Notes: a model not told the origin generated them from the sequence alone. 64,000 bases of DNA from Serripes groenlandicus (GCA_031761405.1 JASEVX010000035.1:620001-684000), one strand, 5' to 3'; counted from the stretch's first letter, positions 11,176 through 21,882 are shown. Numbers and translations: made by a program.

Positions 11176-11925
11176 ACTAGAAGCCATATCCTGAAAACAT
11201 TTGCTTTGTAGCAGGGGTTGTCAGAAAATAGCTGCTAAACTATAGAAACACCTGTCAGGCTTTATTTACTAAAATATTAACAATGATAATTCGAATTGGA
11301 AATATTTATTTCGTACAGATTTGTAAACATCGAAGGAAAAAGAGATATCTTGTACATTTCGTTAAAATATGATATCGAATGACAATTCAATTTTTTTATA
11401 AATTGCATATTTTTATTCAATATTTCACTATAAACATGTAAATATAAAATGTTATAACAAAATTTTAAATATGAAAAGTTAATTTGAGCTGCGCTTTTCG
11501 AAAATACAACCAGATGAAATATGCGACCAGTGGGGATGCAAATTAGTCAGTGTATCCATACAGTCTGATCTGGTTCTGCACTGTTCGCCAAATTGTCATT
11601 TAAGGTTTTAAGAAACTTCTGTAGACATAAGGCAGTATTCATTTGGATCCTTCGCATGAAACGGTAAGGAGATAATTTTCCACACGTATAATTATACATT
11701 TAACGTCAATGTTGGGTTTGTCATGGTCTAGGTTGGTTTTAGTCTAATTTTTAGAATCTGTCTTTATTAAGTTGATATAATATCAATTAATTGAGCATTT
11801 TTTCTATGGTAGGCCTATACCTATTGGTCATTTTTGAGAATTTTTCTGAAGGTGATATCATTTTAGATAATAAAGCATTATTTAATGGTATACTTATCGT
11901 TTGAATTGATATATTTTTATGAGTT
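11176..11925. other. Gene-free, very AT-rich
   Basis: Only one possible repeat fragment is seen: ctgatctggttctgcactgt at about 11565-11584. A similar ttttgcactgttagccaaac lies near 16990, adjacent to the SINE there. Confidence 0.4.
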
Positions 11926-11927
11926 TA

Positions 11928-12275
11928 TACGTTGACAAACATCGCGGGTCATTTTCATGCATGATATGAATTTGGAGTCTATTCACGAGTATGCGTGTAT
12001 ATGATATAATGGGGAGATTAAACTGAAGTAGAATCTCCTGTGATGTTTGTCAACGTATATTATTGGTGAGTTTTATATGTTGACAAACATCAGGGGTCAT
12101 TCTCATGAACGATATGTATTTGGGGTCTGTTCACCAGAATGTGTGTATATATGATCATTTTCATACGTGTACGCGCCCTACAATACATTTCCACCATGAA
12201 GAAAGCCATCAACTAGTACCTGTGTATGGAGAGATTGAACTGAAGTAGAATCTCCTGTGATGTTTTCCAACGTAT
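11928..12275 (+). mobile_element. Two tandem copies of a MITE with ACGTTGACAAACATC termini
   Basis: The first copy (about 11930-12058) starts tatacgttgacaaacatc and ends gatgtttgtcaacgtata, the exact inverse, and is internally deleted. The second copy (about 12071-12277) starts atgttgacaaacatcagggg and ends tgatgttttccaacgtatat. It contains the middle section missing from the first (cgcgccctacaatacatttc, then gaagaaagccatcaac). Three further copies sit near 20.0-20.5 kb and a short middle fragment at 17515-17570. Non-coding and non-autonomous. Confidence 0.75.
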
Positions 12276-12277
12276 AT

Positions 12278-12520
12278 GTTAACACTCTGTAAGTCACATA
12301 GTTGGTTTGATCATGTTGAAACTATGTCAGAATGTTCGTCTTATTGCTATCTAGGCCAAGTTTGAATATAAGTAATGTCCGGTCAAAAACTAGGTCACTA
12401 GAACAAATTTAAGGAAAATCTTGTTAACACTCTGGAAGCCACATTTTTGGATTGAGCATGTTGAACATTTATCAGAAAGTTTGTCCTGATGATATCTACA
12501 TTTTTAAATTCATACTGTAT
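12278..12520 (+). repeat. AGGTCACTAG-type tandem repeat, second locus
   Basis: Two decayed units with the same ordered blocks as 8680-9095: tctaggccaagtttgaatat, aaaaactaggtcactag, aaaatcttgttaacactctg, gaagccacatttttgg. Confidence 0.65.
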
Positions 12521-12691
12521 CTAGGCTAAACAGTAAAATAGAGAACCCTTCTACTGTATTGGTTACCTGCCTCATACGCTTTACTATTTCGATAGTATCT
12601 TAAAATGGGAACCAAAAAAAGGCGCGCTATATATAGTCTGGTTCCTTACATCCTATGATATATTACGCAGTAATTAGATGAAGAAGCCACG

Positions 12692-12815
12692 GACCGTATT
12701 CACCAAACTTTTCAATTATTGATTTTTGACTTAATCTTAATCTTAAAATTTAGTCCGCTTTTTGGATTCCCGGCGATTTAGATTTAGTCCTTATTCACCA
12801 ACGCGTTTGTACATG
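12692..12815. mobile_element. MITE-like relic (GTATTCACCAA / TTCACCAACGCG)
   Basis: accgtattcaccaaac at the left, taaatctaaatcg-type motifs with attcccggcgattta in the middle, and ttattcaccaacgcgttt on the right. Related motifs in inverted order occur at 5705-5850. Weak termini and no target duplication seen. Confidence 0.4.
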
Positions 12816-12879
12816 TATATGTAGCACATTAGGTAAACATTGGAACATCTAGCTAAATGAAGGTATAATGTATGGACAT

Positions 12880-13600
12880 AACGTAGAAATCATTGTAGCA
12901 AAAGGATAAATTCCTCGTGAGCAATTTCTCATTTTGTCACAATGTTTTCAAAAGACGTCTGCTGCAGTAATTAACTTTAAAATGCATATGTTTTAAGGAA
13001 ATGGTTAACAAAATATTGACTTTACCCACCCATTGAATTGTACATTGATTGTTTCATTGAAAAACTTACCAGTGTAAGATTGGCCTGTCCGCTTTAGGAT
13101 TAATGTTGACTGTACGAACATTGTAGACGTGCCCACATTTTGTCTCTTGTCAGTCTTTCTGATTACGTGAACATTGAAATACGTTTCCTTGAATTTCTGA
13201 ATGCTTATCAAGATACGAGTTCACATCATTTTCGTCCACTCGAGAGTGTGTGTTTGTAATCCGACAGCTTTGCTTTTCAACTGCTCCGTTTGCCACAATA
13301 ATTTAAACTCTTTTCCAATTATCTTACTATCATTTATAGAGACTTTCTGTGTTTTGTACTTGGGAATTTCAAAGTCTGTCAGGTTAAACATTATTGAAAT
13401 CATTGTGGAAAAAGAAAAAATTGCTCATAATGAGCAATATCTGCATTTGCCACAATAATTTCAACACTTTTCAATTATCATACGATCATTTATAGAGTGT
13501 TTTTTTATATTTTGTACTTGATAATTTCAAAGTTGTCTGCTGCAAATTTGTTTTATGTTGGAAATGGTTAAACCCTTATCCACTATCATGACTTACCGAT
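12880..13600 (+). mobile_element. Three overlapping relics of the TTAA-type MITE
   Basis: 12886-12985 retains aatcattgtagcaaaagga, the gagcaatttctc palindrome arm and cgtctgctgcag. Then 13285-13385 holds a right half. Finally 13390-13590 holds nearly a whole copy: gaaatcattgtgg, gctcataatgagcaat, tgccacaataatttcaac, catttatagag, ttgtacttgataatttcaaa and gtctgctgcaaatttgtt. The repeated halves suggest nested or tandem insertion. Confidence 0.65.
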
Positions 13601-13828
13601 AAACCAAAATCAGATTTGTTGTGTGTCAGCATTATTTGACAAAACATTATCATAACAGGGCGTGTGTTCAATACAAATAGTTGATTGTTTTTGGTACAAA
13701 TTGAAAACATTCATAACCTCTTGTCCATTCATCTTTAGTATTATATGTCACGTTTCACGATCAGTTTAACTCTAACGCATCTCATTCACTTAAAACACAG
13801 ACCCTGCCAGGTTAATATCTAACATAAA

Positions 13829-13985
13829 ACTTATATCTTCAAATACCGATATCAGCATTTTCTGACTACAGATTAAATTTTTCTAATGTTTGTGGATTTA
13901 AATGTTCTTTTTTCTTATTTCTACATGTGCAACGAAATATTGCGGCTTCCCTTTGATGCTTTGCGTCAAACAATTGTCTTATTAT
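13829..13985 (+). repeat. Dispersed repeat, copy 2 (pairs with 4019-4172)
   Basis: It carries the same block order as copy 1: atcttcaaataccgatatc, gactacagattaaattt, gtttgtggatttaaatgt, gtgcaacgaaatattg, gatgctttgcgtcaaac. It is followed at once by the repeat shared with 7930-8035. Confidence 0.65.
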
Positions 13986-14219
13986 GTTGTTGGAACATCA
14001 GTCAAAATAAACCTTAAGGCGTTAGTACTCCAATATAAGTTTAACAAATGATTAGAAATTAATCGAAGTGGAAAGGAAAGGTACGACTATGTTCGAGTTT
14101 TTACGGAGATTGTCCAATTCAGTTTAAATGGAGTCATTTTATTATTAACAAGAGAATATTGAGAGCATCTTAAATGGCACCATCTGAGGAAAAATGCAAC
14201 ATCTATCAAAATGAGAGAG

Positions 14220-14740
14220 TTATTGAAATCATGTAGAAATCATTGTGGAAAAAGGGAGACTTGATATTATATGAGCACTTTCTCCTTTTCTCTTGATTGT
14301 TTTTATAAGTCAGCTGCTGCAAATGCATTTAAAATCATTTGCACTAGAGAAAGGGTTAATGCTTCAGAGGGCCATAACATCAATTTTGAACTGTAACTTA
14401 AAGGAATATTTTAGAGTCATAATCTTAAAAAACATCTTAGAAACAAATGTGAAATATCTTTAGTAGGAGTTATCATGCAAGGTTGAAAATACCATACCGT
14501 ATGACACTATACTGCACAATACTACAATCTATAGATCTACATTTGTTCTGACAAAGACATTTGAACAAGTTTATAACTTTGCCATATCATGTTGCTTAAT
14601 CCTTTACCAACATATGGATGTTTCCTCTGCAACATTTTGGTAAAACGTGAAATTGTTCATTAGGGGCAATTTCTCCTTTTACCACAATATTTTCAACTTT
14701 ATTCACCACCCTTTCACAAAAGTGTTCAATGGTTGTTTAA
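14220..14740 (+). mobile_element. Two decayed TTAA-type MITE copies
   Basis: The first, at about 14228-14362, has aaatcattgtggaaaaaggg, gagcactttctccttttc, agctgctgcaaatg and a terminal gagaaagggttaa. The second, at 14595-14725, has ttaatcctttaccaacatat, aaattgttcattaggggcaa, tttctccttttaccacaat and ttttcaac. Confidence 0.6.
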
Positions 14741-15205
14741 AAAGGATATGGTTTAACGGTATTATCATTGATCAATACAGTTTATCTGAAATAATTTGAA
14801 TGTTGTTCAGTAGGCTGATTGTGAGATTGTCCTGTCCGTCGCGTGTCCGTTTCTTTACGATGAAGAAAGATATTGTAATTGTGGGAAAAAATATATTTTT
14901 GCTTTTCAGATACTGTATATGGCTCTTGACTCGAATTTACATATCCTTGACATTTCAAAAGATACATGTTTCTCTTTAGTCTGTGTTTCGATTTGTAAAC
15001 ATTATTATCTCGTTGAAGTTTGTCAAATGACCTTTACAATCCTGTCTGTCATGCAAGAGAAATTCTACACATCTTGACAAATCTGTAGCCGATGACTTTA
15101 AGATATGATTTCAAAAGCAGTGGCGCTCCTTAAGATAATTTGATACTGACGATAGCTATTTGTTTCGGTGTAAGATCTCTATCTTGCAAACAATCGTTCC
15201 GTTTT
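14741..15205. other. Gene-free AT-rich sequence
   Basis: A minus-strand frame of about 61 codons is present but has no recognisable content. No repeat identified. Confidence 0.4.
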
Positions 15206-15852
15206 GTCAGGTTTTAGCCCTTTTTCATATACACCAATTCTGCAGCAGACGACTTTGAAACCATCCATCTATGTTAAACTATGAAAAATCATTTTAAAAG
15301 AATGTTTATATTTTAATTAAGTTGGAACATGAGCAATGTCTCTATATTTCCCAGATTGTTTTCTTAAGTTGTCTTCTGCATATACGTTAAATACGTGGGA
15401 ATGCGTAATCCATTTTCCATCTGTTGGTACATTTTGACACATCTGCAGCAGATGACTTTTGAAATCGTTGCCACAATGTTATCTATTTAATAATTAAACA
15501 GTTATTTATGGAGATTTTTCACATTTTGTCCAAGATATTTTCAAGCTGTTTGTGGAAGTCTGTATAAGTCAATGATAAACACTAGATAATTTCATTTTTT
15601 TAAAGATTGAGTTTCTCAATAATCCTATTAAAAGTATGTATTAAACACATGGTTTTACCTTTCCCACAAACAGGGGCTTTCTGACGCCTCTGAAAAATAG
15701 GAATTTCGTAAACATTGTAGCAAAAGGAGAAGTTTCTCCATTTACCGCAGTGATTTCAACTCTATTTGACTTATATTACCAGACGTTTTGCCCAGATATT
15801 TCCCAAGTCGTCTGCTGCAGATTTGTTGTATGTGTGAAAGGGTAAATGCTGT
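15206..15852 (+). mobile_element. TTAA-type MITE relics, one near complete
   Basis: A left end lies at 15213-15262 (ttagccctttttcatatac, tgcagcagacgactttga), a partial copy at about 15430-15560, and a fuller copy at about 15655-15850. The fuller copy runs from acctttcccacaaacag through gcaaaaggagaagtttctcc and gtcgtctgctgcagatttgt to gtatgtgtgaaagggtaa. Confidence 0.65.
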
Positions 15853-16119
15853 ATGACTAAAGTTTCTGTCAAATTCAAATTTTAATTTGCAAGAGATTTC
15901 TATTATTTTGAAATTTCACTTTCTTGTTAAACAAACTTGGTGAATTCTATTGCAAAATGCAGGAGGTTTACTACTCTGAAATTATTTTTAAATGGATATT
16001 GCAAATTACAAAATTTAATAGTCATTGATAAAACGCAAAAGAGTCATTTGTTCCTACTTTTCTCAATTATCATTTAAAGGACTACTATGATTAATTCTTA
16101 ACAGCATTTAGTGGACACT

Positions 16120-16330
16120 TGTTTTGGGAGGTTGCGGGTTCGATGATACTAAATACTTTATAAATGGAAGTGATGAATTTCCCTCATTGGTGTTCACTGT
16201 TGTGGTTGACTCTCTGGTGTCAATATAAATGGACCAGAAATACTATTAACTTGCTCAGGCAATGCTGTGATATAGCTAAACAATTGAAAGCAGGGTGACA
16301 CACCATGCAAACAAACAGACATATAACGGA
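16120..16330 (+). mobile_element. Decayed subfamily A SINE
   Basis: A B-box remnant gcgggttcgat is followed by ggtgtcaatataaatggacc, then attaacttgctcaggcaatg, gtgatatagctaaac and a tail gaaagcagggtgacacacc. The order matches the SINE at 5438-5660. Confidence 0.65.
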
Positions 16331-16727
16331 TACAATATGCATGTGGGTGATAGTGAAAGTTGACATTGTTTTCTTGTTATAGTAACCTCCAATGAACCTG
16401 GTTGATATACACTGTATTGTCATAATTATGTTGATTATTTATTCTGCTTTCAAACAAATAAAGAAATGAGAACATTACCAAATAATTAGTTTGCTGGTCG
16501 GATGTCAGTGTTCACAATGAGCAATTGTTGTTGCCCGTGTGTGTCCTGGTCCAATGTGTTAAACGGATTTCTTAAAGCGACATCTTCTAACGAACTGCGC
16601 CAATTGTCTATGTAAGAATTGATATAAAAGTTCAATTATGCTACCATGTCTTCGGAATATGTTTTAATATGCCATACTCAATGAAAAACGCAGTTTGATT
16701 ATCAAAACACTTCGTCCTTGCTGTTTG

Positions 16728-16985
16728 CATGTGTGTTTGAATGGTGTTTAACACTGCTTTCAACATGTTTTCAGTTATATCACATATTTTCCTGGGTTAG
16801 TTACCAGTAGTACTGGTCCATTTATCCTGAAACCATTGAGTCAGTCGTAAGGCTTCCTCACAACCATGAGCGCCTAAGAGAAAACCCATTACTACCTTTT
16901 GAATGACCATGCCGGGAACGAACCCATGACCTCCTGCAACCGAGGCGGACGCTTTTCCAGGTACTACACCACGGAGGTGGTATTT
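16728..16985 (-). mobile_element. tRNA-derived SINE, subfamily A, near full length
   Basis: Read on the minus strand: head ctccgtggtgtagtacctgg, then agcgtccgcctcggttgcag and B box gggttcgttcc. The body is caggataaatggaccag, tactggtaactaacccagga and gatataactgaaaac, with tail gaaagcagtgttaaacacc. It has the same block order as 5438-5660. No unambiguous target duplication found. Confidence 0.75.
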
Positions 16986-17640
16986 GATCTTGTTTTGCAC
17001 TGTTAGCCAAACAGTGGTAGAAGGTTTCAAGAAATTTCTGACAAAACTACACGTTGGATCTGATTGAAATCATGCGCAAATATATATTTACTTAAACCTG
17101 TCATCAGTACGCTTAGTTGATTTTCCTGTTTGGTAATGACCCTCTTATCAAAATTGCTCAAATGAGGGATGACCTGTATGCGAACTCACAGAAAATGAGA
17201 AAGAGATTTTATGGTCAATTTGTCATTTTCTATAATGTTTTCTAAACATGACTAATGCAGAGACATTACAAGTCGTCAGAGAAAGCGTTTAGCGAGATTA
17301 TATACTGCGAAGGTGTGATATTCCATGCTAATCAGAAAGAATATCATTCGAAACTGCCCGAGACCTCCTTGTTGTTAATGTAGATATTACGTTATTTGTA
17401 TAAAAAGTGTACCCAGTAGATTATAACTTAAAGATACACTGTGCAAATGTGTATTCACTGTTTCCGACTTATCATCAAAAAAACAAAGATAGTCTCAAAA
17501 CTTTCCGCACGTCCCTCGTACGTGCCCTACAATACATTTCCCCAATGAAGAAAGCCATCAAATGAAATTTAACGCAGTTAAAACTATTTGAGTCGAACCT
17601 GGAAGTAAAATCTAAAATTATTTGGGATCCCCCCTTTTAT
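16986..17640. other. Gene-free; contains one MITE middle fragment
   Basis: 17519-17564 (cgtgccctacaatacatttc, then gaagaaagccatcaa) matches the interior of the ACGTTGACAAACATC MITE. Nothing else is supportable. Confidence 0.45.
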
Positions 17641-17940
17641 CTGGAGCGGTTACTCCCCACGGGGAATTGTTGTTCTGACCACCTGCAAGTCACGTGATGG
17701 AACACGCTCCCTTAAAGATTATGTAATATGACGTAACAACCCCTAGAAAAGCGAGCGCGTCATCAGTCGCCATCTTGTAAAAACTGATCAACACGGGTTT
17801 CTGTTCTGGGACAAGTTTTATTTATTTACGGTGTTTCTACCTAAGGATTGTAAAAGTTAAGTACAATTTATAATCTTATAACAACTGTCACTTATTTTCT
17901 TGCACGAATAACCTCCTGTAACGAGGTAGTCGTGAGTTAT
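17636..17940 (+). promoter_or_regulatory. GC-richer promoter-like region with YY1-like motif
   Basis: Upstream of the SGNH-like ORF, composition changes: ctggagcggttactccccac, cacgtgatgg, tgacgtaacaacc. The motif gtcgccatcttg (17766-17777; reverse complement caagatggcgac) matches the YY1 consensus found in many animal core promoters and retroelement 5' ends. There is no TATA box at a suitable distance. This could be the 5' terminal region of a retroelement or a host promoter; it is inference from motifs only. Confidence 0.3.
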
Positions 17941-18469
17941 ACGTATTGCGCAGTTTGTGTGTACACATTTCGCGTCCCGTGTTGACCTTCTTTGTGTTTC
18001 TAAAATGTTTCTGATGCAAAAACGCCGTCTTCATTCACAGGATTCTAAGTTAACAGGTACAGATCTCGTTATATTGGATATAGGTTCCCATGATTTGTCG
18101 ACAGCATCCTACTTGCCAGAACAGTTTGCTCTTGATTTGATGAGCTATGCTTCTTTCTTAGTAGTCATAGGACTAGGTGTATCTAGGGTTGCTATTCTCC
18201 AACAGCTATGTCGTGAGCGGCTCCCTTTCCAAGACTATAATGACCACATCGTTTGGTCCAATAATGCTGTACAAACTTTGGTTCAAACCGCAGACCTGCC
18301 GGTTGTGTTTTGGAAGCATCGTGGAATGTGGAATTGTCACCTGTCAGTTTTAGGTCCCGATGGAATCCATTTGTCGAATGACATTGGTAACCCCAAGTAT
18401 TTACGGAGTTTGAGAGATTGTGTAATTAGAGTGTCACGCTGGAATCTGGTCTCTGTTAATTTACAATAA
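17936..18469 (+). CDS. SGNH-hydrolase-like protein, probably retroelement ORF fragment
   Basis: The frame is open from about 17936. The first ATGs are at 18005 (MFLMQKRRLHSQ...) and shortly after, giving about 155 residues. DLVILDIGSHDLS resembles the block II/III region of SGNH esterases (strand plus conserved Asn/Asp-Leu), and GPDGIHLS near the end matches the C-terminal Asp-x-x-His catalytic block. The Ser-containing block I that should precede it is absent, so the protein is N-terminally truncated or its first exon lies elsewhere. In animals such ORFs are known from tyrosine-recombinase retroelements (Ngaro/DIRS-like). The tandem repeats and short basic ORF downstream would suit such an element, but no reverse transcriptase or recombinase is present. 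Fold assignment is moderately sure; element assignment is inference. Confidence 0.5.
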   Translation, partial: VIRIAQFVCTHFASRVDLLCVSKMFLMQKRRLHSQDSKLTGTDLVILDIGSHDLSTASYLPEQFALDLMSYASFLVVIGLGVSRVAILQQLCRERLPFQDYNDHIVWSNNAVQTLVQTADLPVVFWKHRGMWNCHLSVLGPDGIHLSNDIGNPKYLRSLRDCVIRVSRWNLVSVNLQ

Positions 18470-18734
18470 TATTTCCTTTTGGCAACAAGAGGCTGCTGTG
18501 TCATGTTTGATTTTAGAATTTTACCTTCCCTTTATAATACTGTGTACTTATACATATTGTACACAGTAATGTTACCTATTTCTGTGGCAATTTATTTTAA
18601 TTTTAAAATATACATACAACATAGGTAGTTTATTTTGAGCTAAATGGTCATGCCTTCGAATTGCTATGTATATCAGTTATGTCTATTGTGTTTAATAATG
18701 TTTGTATAAGCATTTTAAAAATATGCTTCACTAG

Positions 18735-19655
18735 AAAATGCAGGTATTTGCATTTACTTTGCCGAGTCTATTTTATTTGCATCTGTGTTAAGTGAATTAA
18801 GTGTATATTTCAAATATATTGAGGCATGTATTTGCATTTGTGATTAGATTTTGCGTATGTATTTGTGACAAGTTCAATATATTACGTTTATTGATATAAG
18901 GATGCATGTATTTGCATTTGAATCAGAATTTTGTGCATTTATTTTAAACGGATTCAATTGAACATATAATTTCTGATGTAAGAATGCATTTATTTGCATT
19001 TAAGTCAACATTTTTGCGCATGTATTTGCGACAAGTTCAATTAAGCAAAATTTATTGATGTAATAATGCATGTATTTGCATAAGTCAGAGTTCTGCGCAT
19101 GTATTTGCGACAGGTTCATTTAAGTAATATTTACTGATGTCATAATGCATGCATTTGCATTTAAGTCAAGAGTTTTGTGCATGTATTTGCAACGGATTTC
19201 ATTGAACATATCTTCACTGATGTAATAATGCATGTATTTGCATTTCAGTCAAAGTTTTGCGCATGTATTTGCGACAAGTTCAATTAACTACTGATGTAAT
19301 AGTGCATGTATATGCATTTAAGTCAGAATTTCGTGCATGTTACTGTATTTGCAACGGATTCCATTGAACATATCTTTACTGATGTAATAATACATGTATT
19401 TGCATTTCAGTCAAAGTTTTGCACATGTATTTGCGACAAGTTCAATTATTAACTTATGTAAAAGTGCATGTATTTGCATTTAAGTCAGAATTTCGTTCAT
19501 GTATTTGCAACGGATTCAAATGAACATATATTTATTGATGTAAGAATGCATGTATTTGCATTTCAGTCAAAATTTTGCGCATGTATTTGCGACAAGTTCA
19601 ATTAAGCCATATTTCCTAAGTAATAATGCATGTATTTGCATTTAATACTGGATTC
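18735..19655 (+). repeat. Tandem array of ~80-bp units (GCATGTATTTGCATTT)
   Basis: About eleven units begin gcatgtatttgcattt at about 18824, 18904, 18986, 19068, 19147, 19230, 19304, 19392, 19466, 19548 and 19628, with periods of 74-88 bp. Each unit has a second half-site gcgcatgtatttgcgacaag and a spacer ending ttactgatgtaataat, so the unit is itself a degenerate dimer. Units alternate between a gcgacaagttcaatta and a gcaacggattcattgaacat version, hinting at a two-unit higher-order period. Confidence 0.85.
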
Positions 19656-19733
19656 TGCGCCTCCTTATGGAGGAAGTTTCTCTTTCCTCGTCTAGTACGA
19701 TTATCATTACCATTTACAGGTCTGATTCAGCAA

Positions 19734-19936
19734 CATGCCATCCAAACCTAAGAAAAGAAAAACAGGGCCAGACGGTATGTCTGCAAAGAGTTGGAAAAAG
19801 AAGACGTGCAGATCCCACACCACAGACAAATGCTGTAGACCATACCGCCATTAACACATCGGCTGATACAAACTCGATAGACCATGCCGCCATTGTAAAT
19901 TTGGTCATAGATGCCCTTGAGCAACGGAGAGATTGA
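19734..19936 (+). CDS. Short lysine-rich ORF, possible retroelement ORF1 start (frameshifted)
   Basis: An ATG at 19734 opens MPSKPKKRKTGPDGMSAK and ends after 39 codons. A second frame overlapping it continues as RRADPTPQTNAVDHTAIN and ends IVNLVIDALEQRRD at 19936. Together they look like one protein N-terminus, a basic NLS-like segment followed by an acidic helical segment, split by a frameshift. A pyrimidine-rich stretch with ttacag (about 19713-19718) could be a splice acceptor just upstream. I do not recognise a specific family. The sequence is cut by an AT microsatellite 30 bp later. Confidence 0.3.
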
Positions 19937-19965
19937 ATAGTGATCTTTTCACCAGTATTTATACT

Positions 19966-19966
19966 A

Positions 19967-20004
<38 letters not shown>
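19966..20004. repeat. (AT)n microsatellite
   Basis: About 18 uninterrupted TA/AT units following actagta. Confidence 0.95.
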
Positions 20005-20007
<3 letters not shown>

Positions 20008-20490
20008 AAACAAATGCGTGGACGCGCCCCAAAATAAACTTCCCCATGCAGAAAGTCATTAACAACAACCTGTGTATGAAGAGATTCAACCGAAGAAGAA
20101 TGTGTTGTGATGTTTTGCAACATATATTTTGATGCCTTATATACATTGACAAATATCAGGGCTCATTTTGTTGCAATATATGTATTTGGGGTATGTTCAT
20201 CAGGACGTGTGTTGGTATGATAATTTCTTGCGTGGATGCGCTTCTGAAAACATTATTCCATAGAGAAAGCCACCAACTAGAACTTTTGTTTAAAGGGATT
20301 CAAATTAAGTAGAATGTGCTGTAATGTATGTCCACGTATATTTTGGTACCTTTTATACGTTTGACAAACATCAGGGCTATTTTCATGCAAGATATGCATT
20401 TTGGGTCCATTCACCTACAGGTGTGTATATACGAAAATCTCCTGGTAGGGCTCGCCTCACAATACATTTCTCCACGCAGGAATTTGTGTA
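20005..20490 (+). mobile_element. Three tandem/partial copies of the ACGTTGACAAACATC MITE
   Basis: 20005-20125 is a right half (cgtggacgcgcc, cccatgcagaaagtcatta, gaagaatgtgttgtgatgtt). 20133-20340 is a full-length copy from tacattgacaaatatcaggg to gtaatgtatgtccacgtata. 20354-20482 is a left half (tatacgtttgacaaacatca to cacaatacatttctccacgc). The copies are more diverged than those at 12 kb. The head-to-tail arrangement repeats that seen at 11928-12275. Confidence 0.7.
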
Positions 20491-20768
20491 TGTCGATGAC
20501 CAATATTAGTGCCGATTTTGTATATATGATTATTTCATGCATCTTTTAAAAGCTTATCACTATGCGTTGATATTTTTCTTTGTTTGGTATGCGCTTAGAT
20601 TGTGGTTTTAAGTTTCCAAATGTGGTACACGCATCCGTTACATTGATGTCAATGCTTGAATGGATTACCCAGTGACATAAAGTGCTCGTTTATTAGTTTA
20701 TAAGTTCATTTTGACTTTACATATTCGCCTAAAGTTTCAAGGTCACATATTGGTCTTATGTTTCTTAA
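20491..20768. other. Gene-free sequence
   Basis: No coding or repeat signal that I can support. Confidence 0.4.
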
Positions 20769-21697
20769 TTAACCCTTTCTCACATACAGCACAGGCGTCC
20801 GAATTTCTATAACAACAAAAAATGCGAAAAATCACACAATACCTCGTTAAAATACACAAAAAGTCTCTCAATATTGTTTATACGCTTTGATAAAAATTAT
20901 CGTAACGGTAATTTGGGGAATCCCGCACGTGTTACTATAAATAGCCCCTCTATACGTCCATATAGTGTAATAATAATGACAAGGTGTGCAACGGGGTTTT
21001 ACCCCCTCGCTCGATTCAGGCTATAATTTCCGCAGAGAAACGTCTAAAACGACCAGGTCCCAGGTAGAGACAGGTTCATAAATGATTTTTCTCATGATCC
21101 ACCACATCAATATTTGCCAACCGACAAATGCGCCGGCGTTTTTAAGCTTAATGTTCATTGTATTTGGAAAGTTGCAGTTGTCCTTACCGCCATGCGCTGA
21201 CGTCACAATTTGCAACATTCCGCAGCGACAGATTAATCAAACAACGATTTAAAACACGGTCTAAAAATTATTTTTTATACTTCTTTCGAAAATGTACAAA
21301 TAAATATCGTATTTTTTATGAATAATATTATTTTTGAAAGAAAAATGATTAAATGCCAACCCCAACAAACATTGCTGAGGTACAATATTCTAAAAAAGCG
21401 CGTCATTTCGCGTTAAATATTCGCTGCGGAACGTGATTATTGTTATTTTTTGAGTATTTTAACATGGTATTGTGTGATTTTTCGCATTTTTTGCTGTAAT
21501 AGAAATTCGGACGCCTGTGCATACAGACGCATCTGCAACAAAACAGACGACTTATGAAAACATTGTAGCAAAAAGGCGATATTGCTCATTTAGAAATTTC
21601 ACCTTTTGCTACAATGTTTTCAACTTAAGTGAATGATAATGCAAAGAAGTCTTCAAAATCGTCTGCAGCCAATTTGTTGTATGTGGGAAAGGTTTAA
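20769..21697. mobile_element. TTAA-type MITE split by a nested transposon
   Basis: The left end is TTAA (20769-20772) then ccctttctcacatacag. The right end is gtatgtgggaaaggt then TTAA (21694-21697). When the inserted 730-bp element and one 7-bp duplication are left out, the remaining ~190 bp reads as a complete MITE: cacatacagacgcatctgca, aacagacgac, cattgtagcaaaaaggcg, a gctcatttagaaatttc hairpin centre, ttgctacaatgttttcaac and cgtctgcagccaatttgttg. TTAA flanks fit a piggyBac-type target preference. Confidence 0.8.
20790..21519. mobile_element. 730-bp non-autonomous DNA transposon with ~72-bp TIRs, nested in MITE
   Basis: The termini are cacaggcgtccgaatttcta and its inverse. The inverted match continues with only a handful of mismatches for about 72 bp, through tgcgaaaaatcacacaatac and gttaaaata. 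Flanking 7-bp direct repeats catacag lie at 20783-20789 and 21520-21526. The interior has no ORF of note and contains a gctgacgtcac motif at about 21197. The superfamily is uncertain: the 7-bp duplication and CACAGGCG end do not match the classic 8-bp hAT or TA families exactly. Confidence 0.85.
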
Positions 21698-21882
21698 TTT
21701 ACATACACTAGAACCCCATACCGGCATCACTGACGTTGATTTAAGGTCACAGGCCTAGGAAATGCACATACACATAGGCAGTATTGGTCTTGTGTTTAAC
21801 AGATATACACCACATGCATGTTAGTGACCCCGATGTCAGGGTAACATTATAAATTGTACATGTATTTTGAAATTATGTTTTA

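Noticed and set aside
17957..17959. GTG at 17957 as the start codon of the SGNH-like ORF
   Set aside because: Animal nuclear genes rarely start at GTG; the first ATG in frame is at 18005, and an upstream exon is equally possible.
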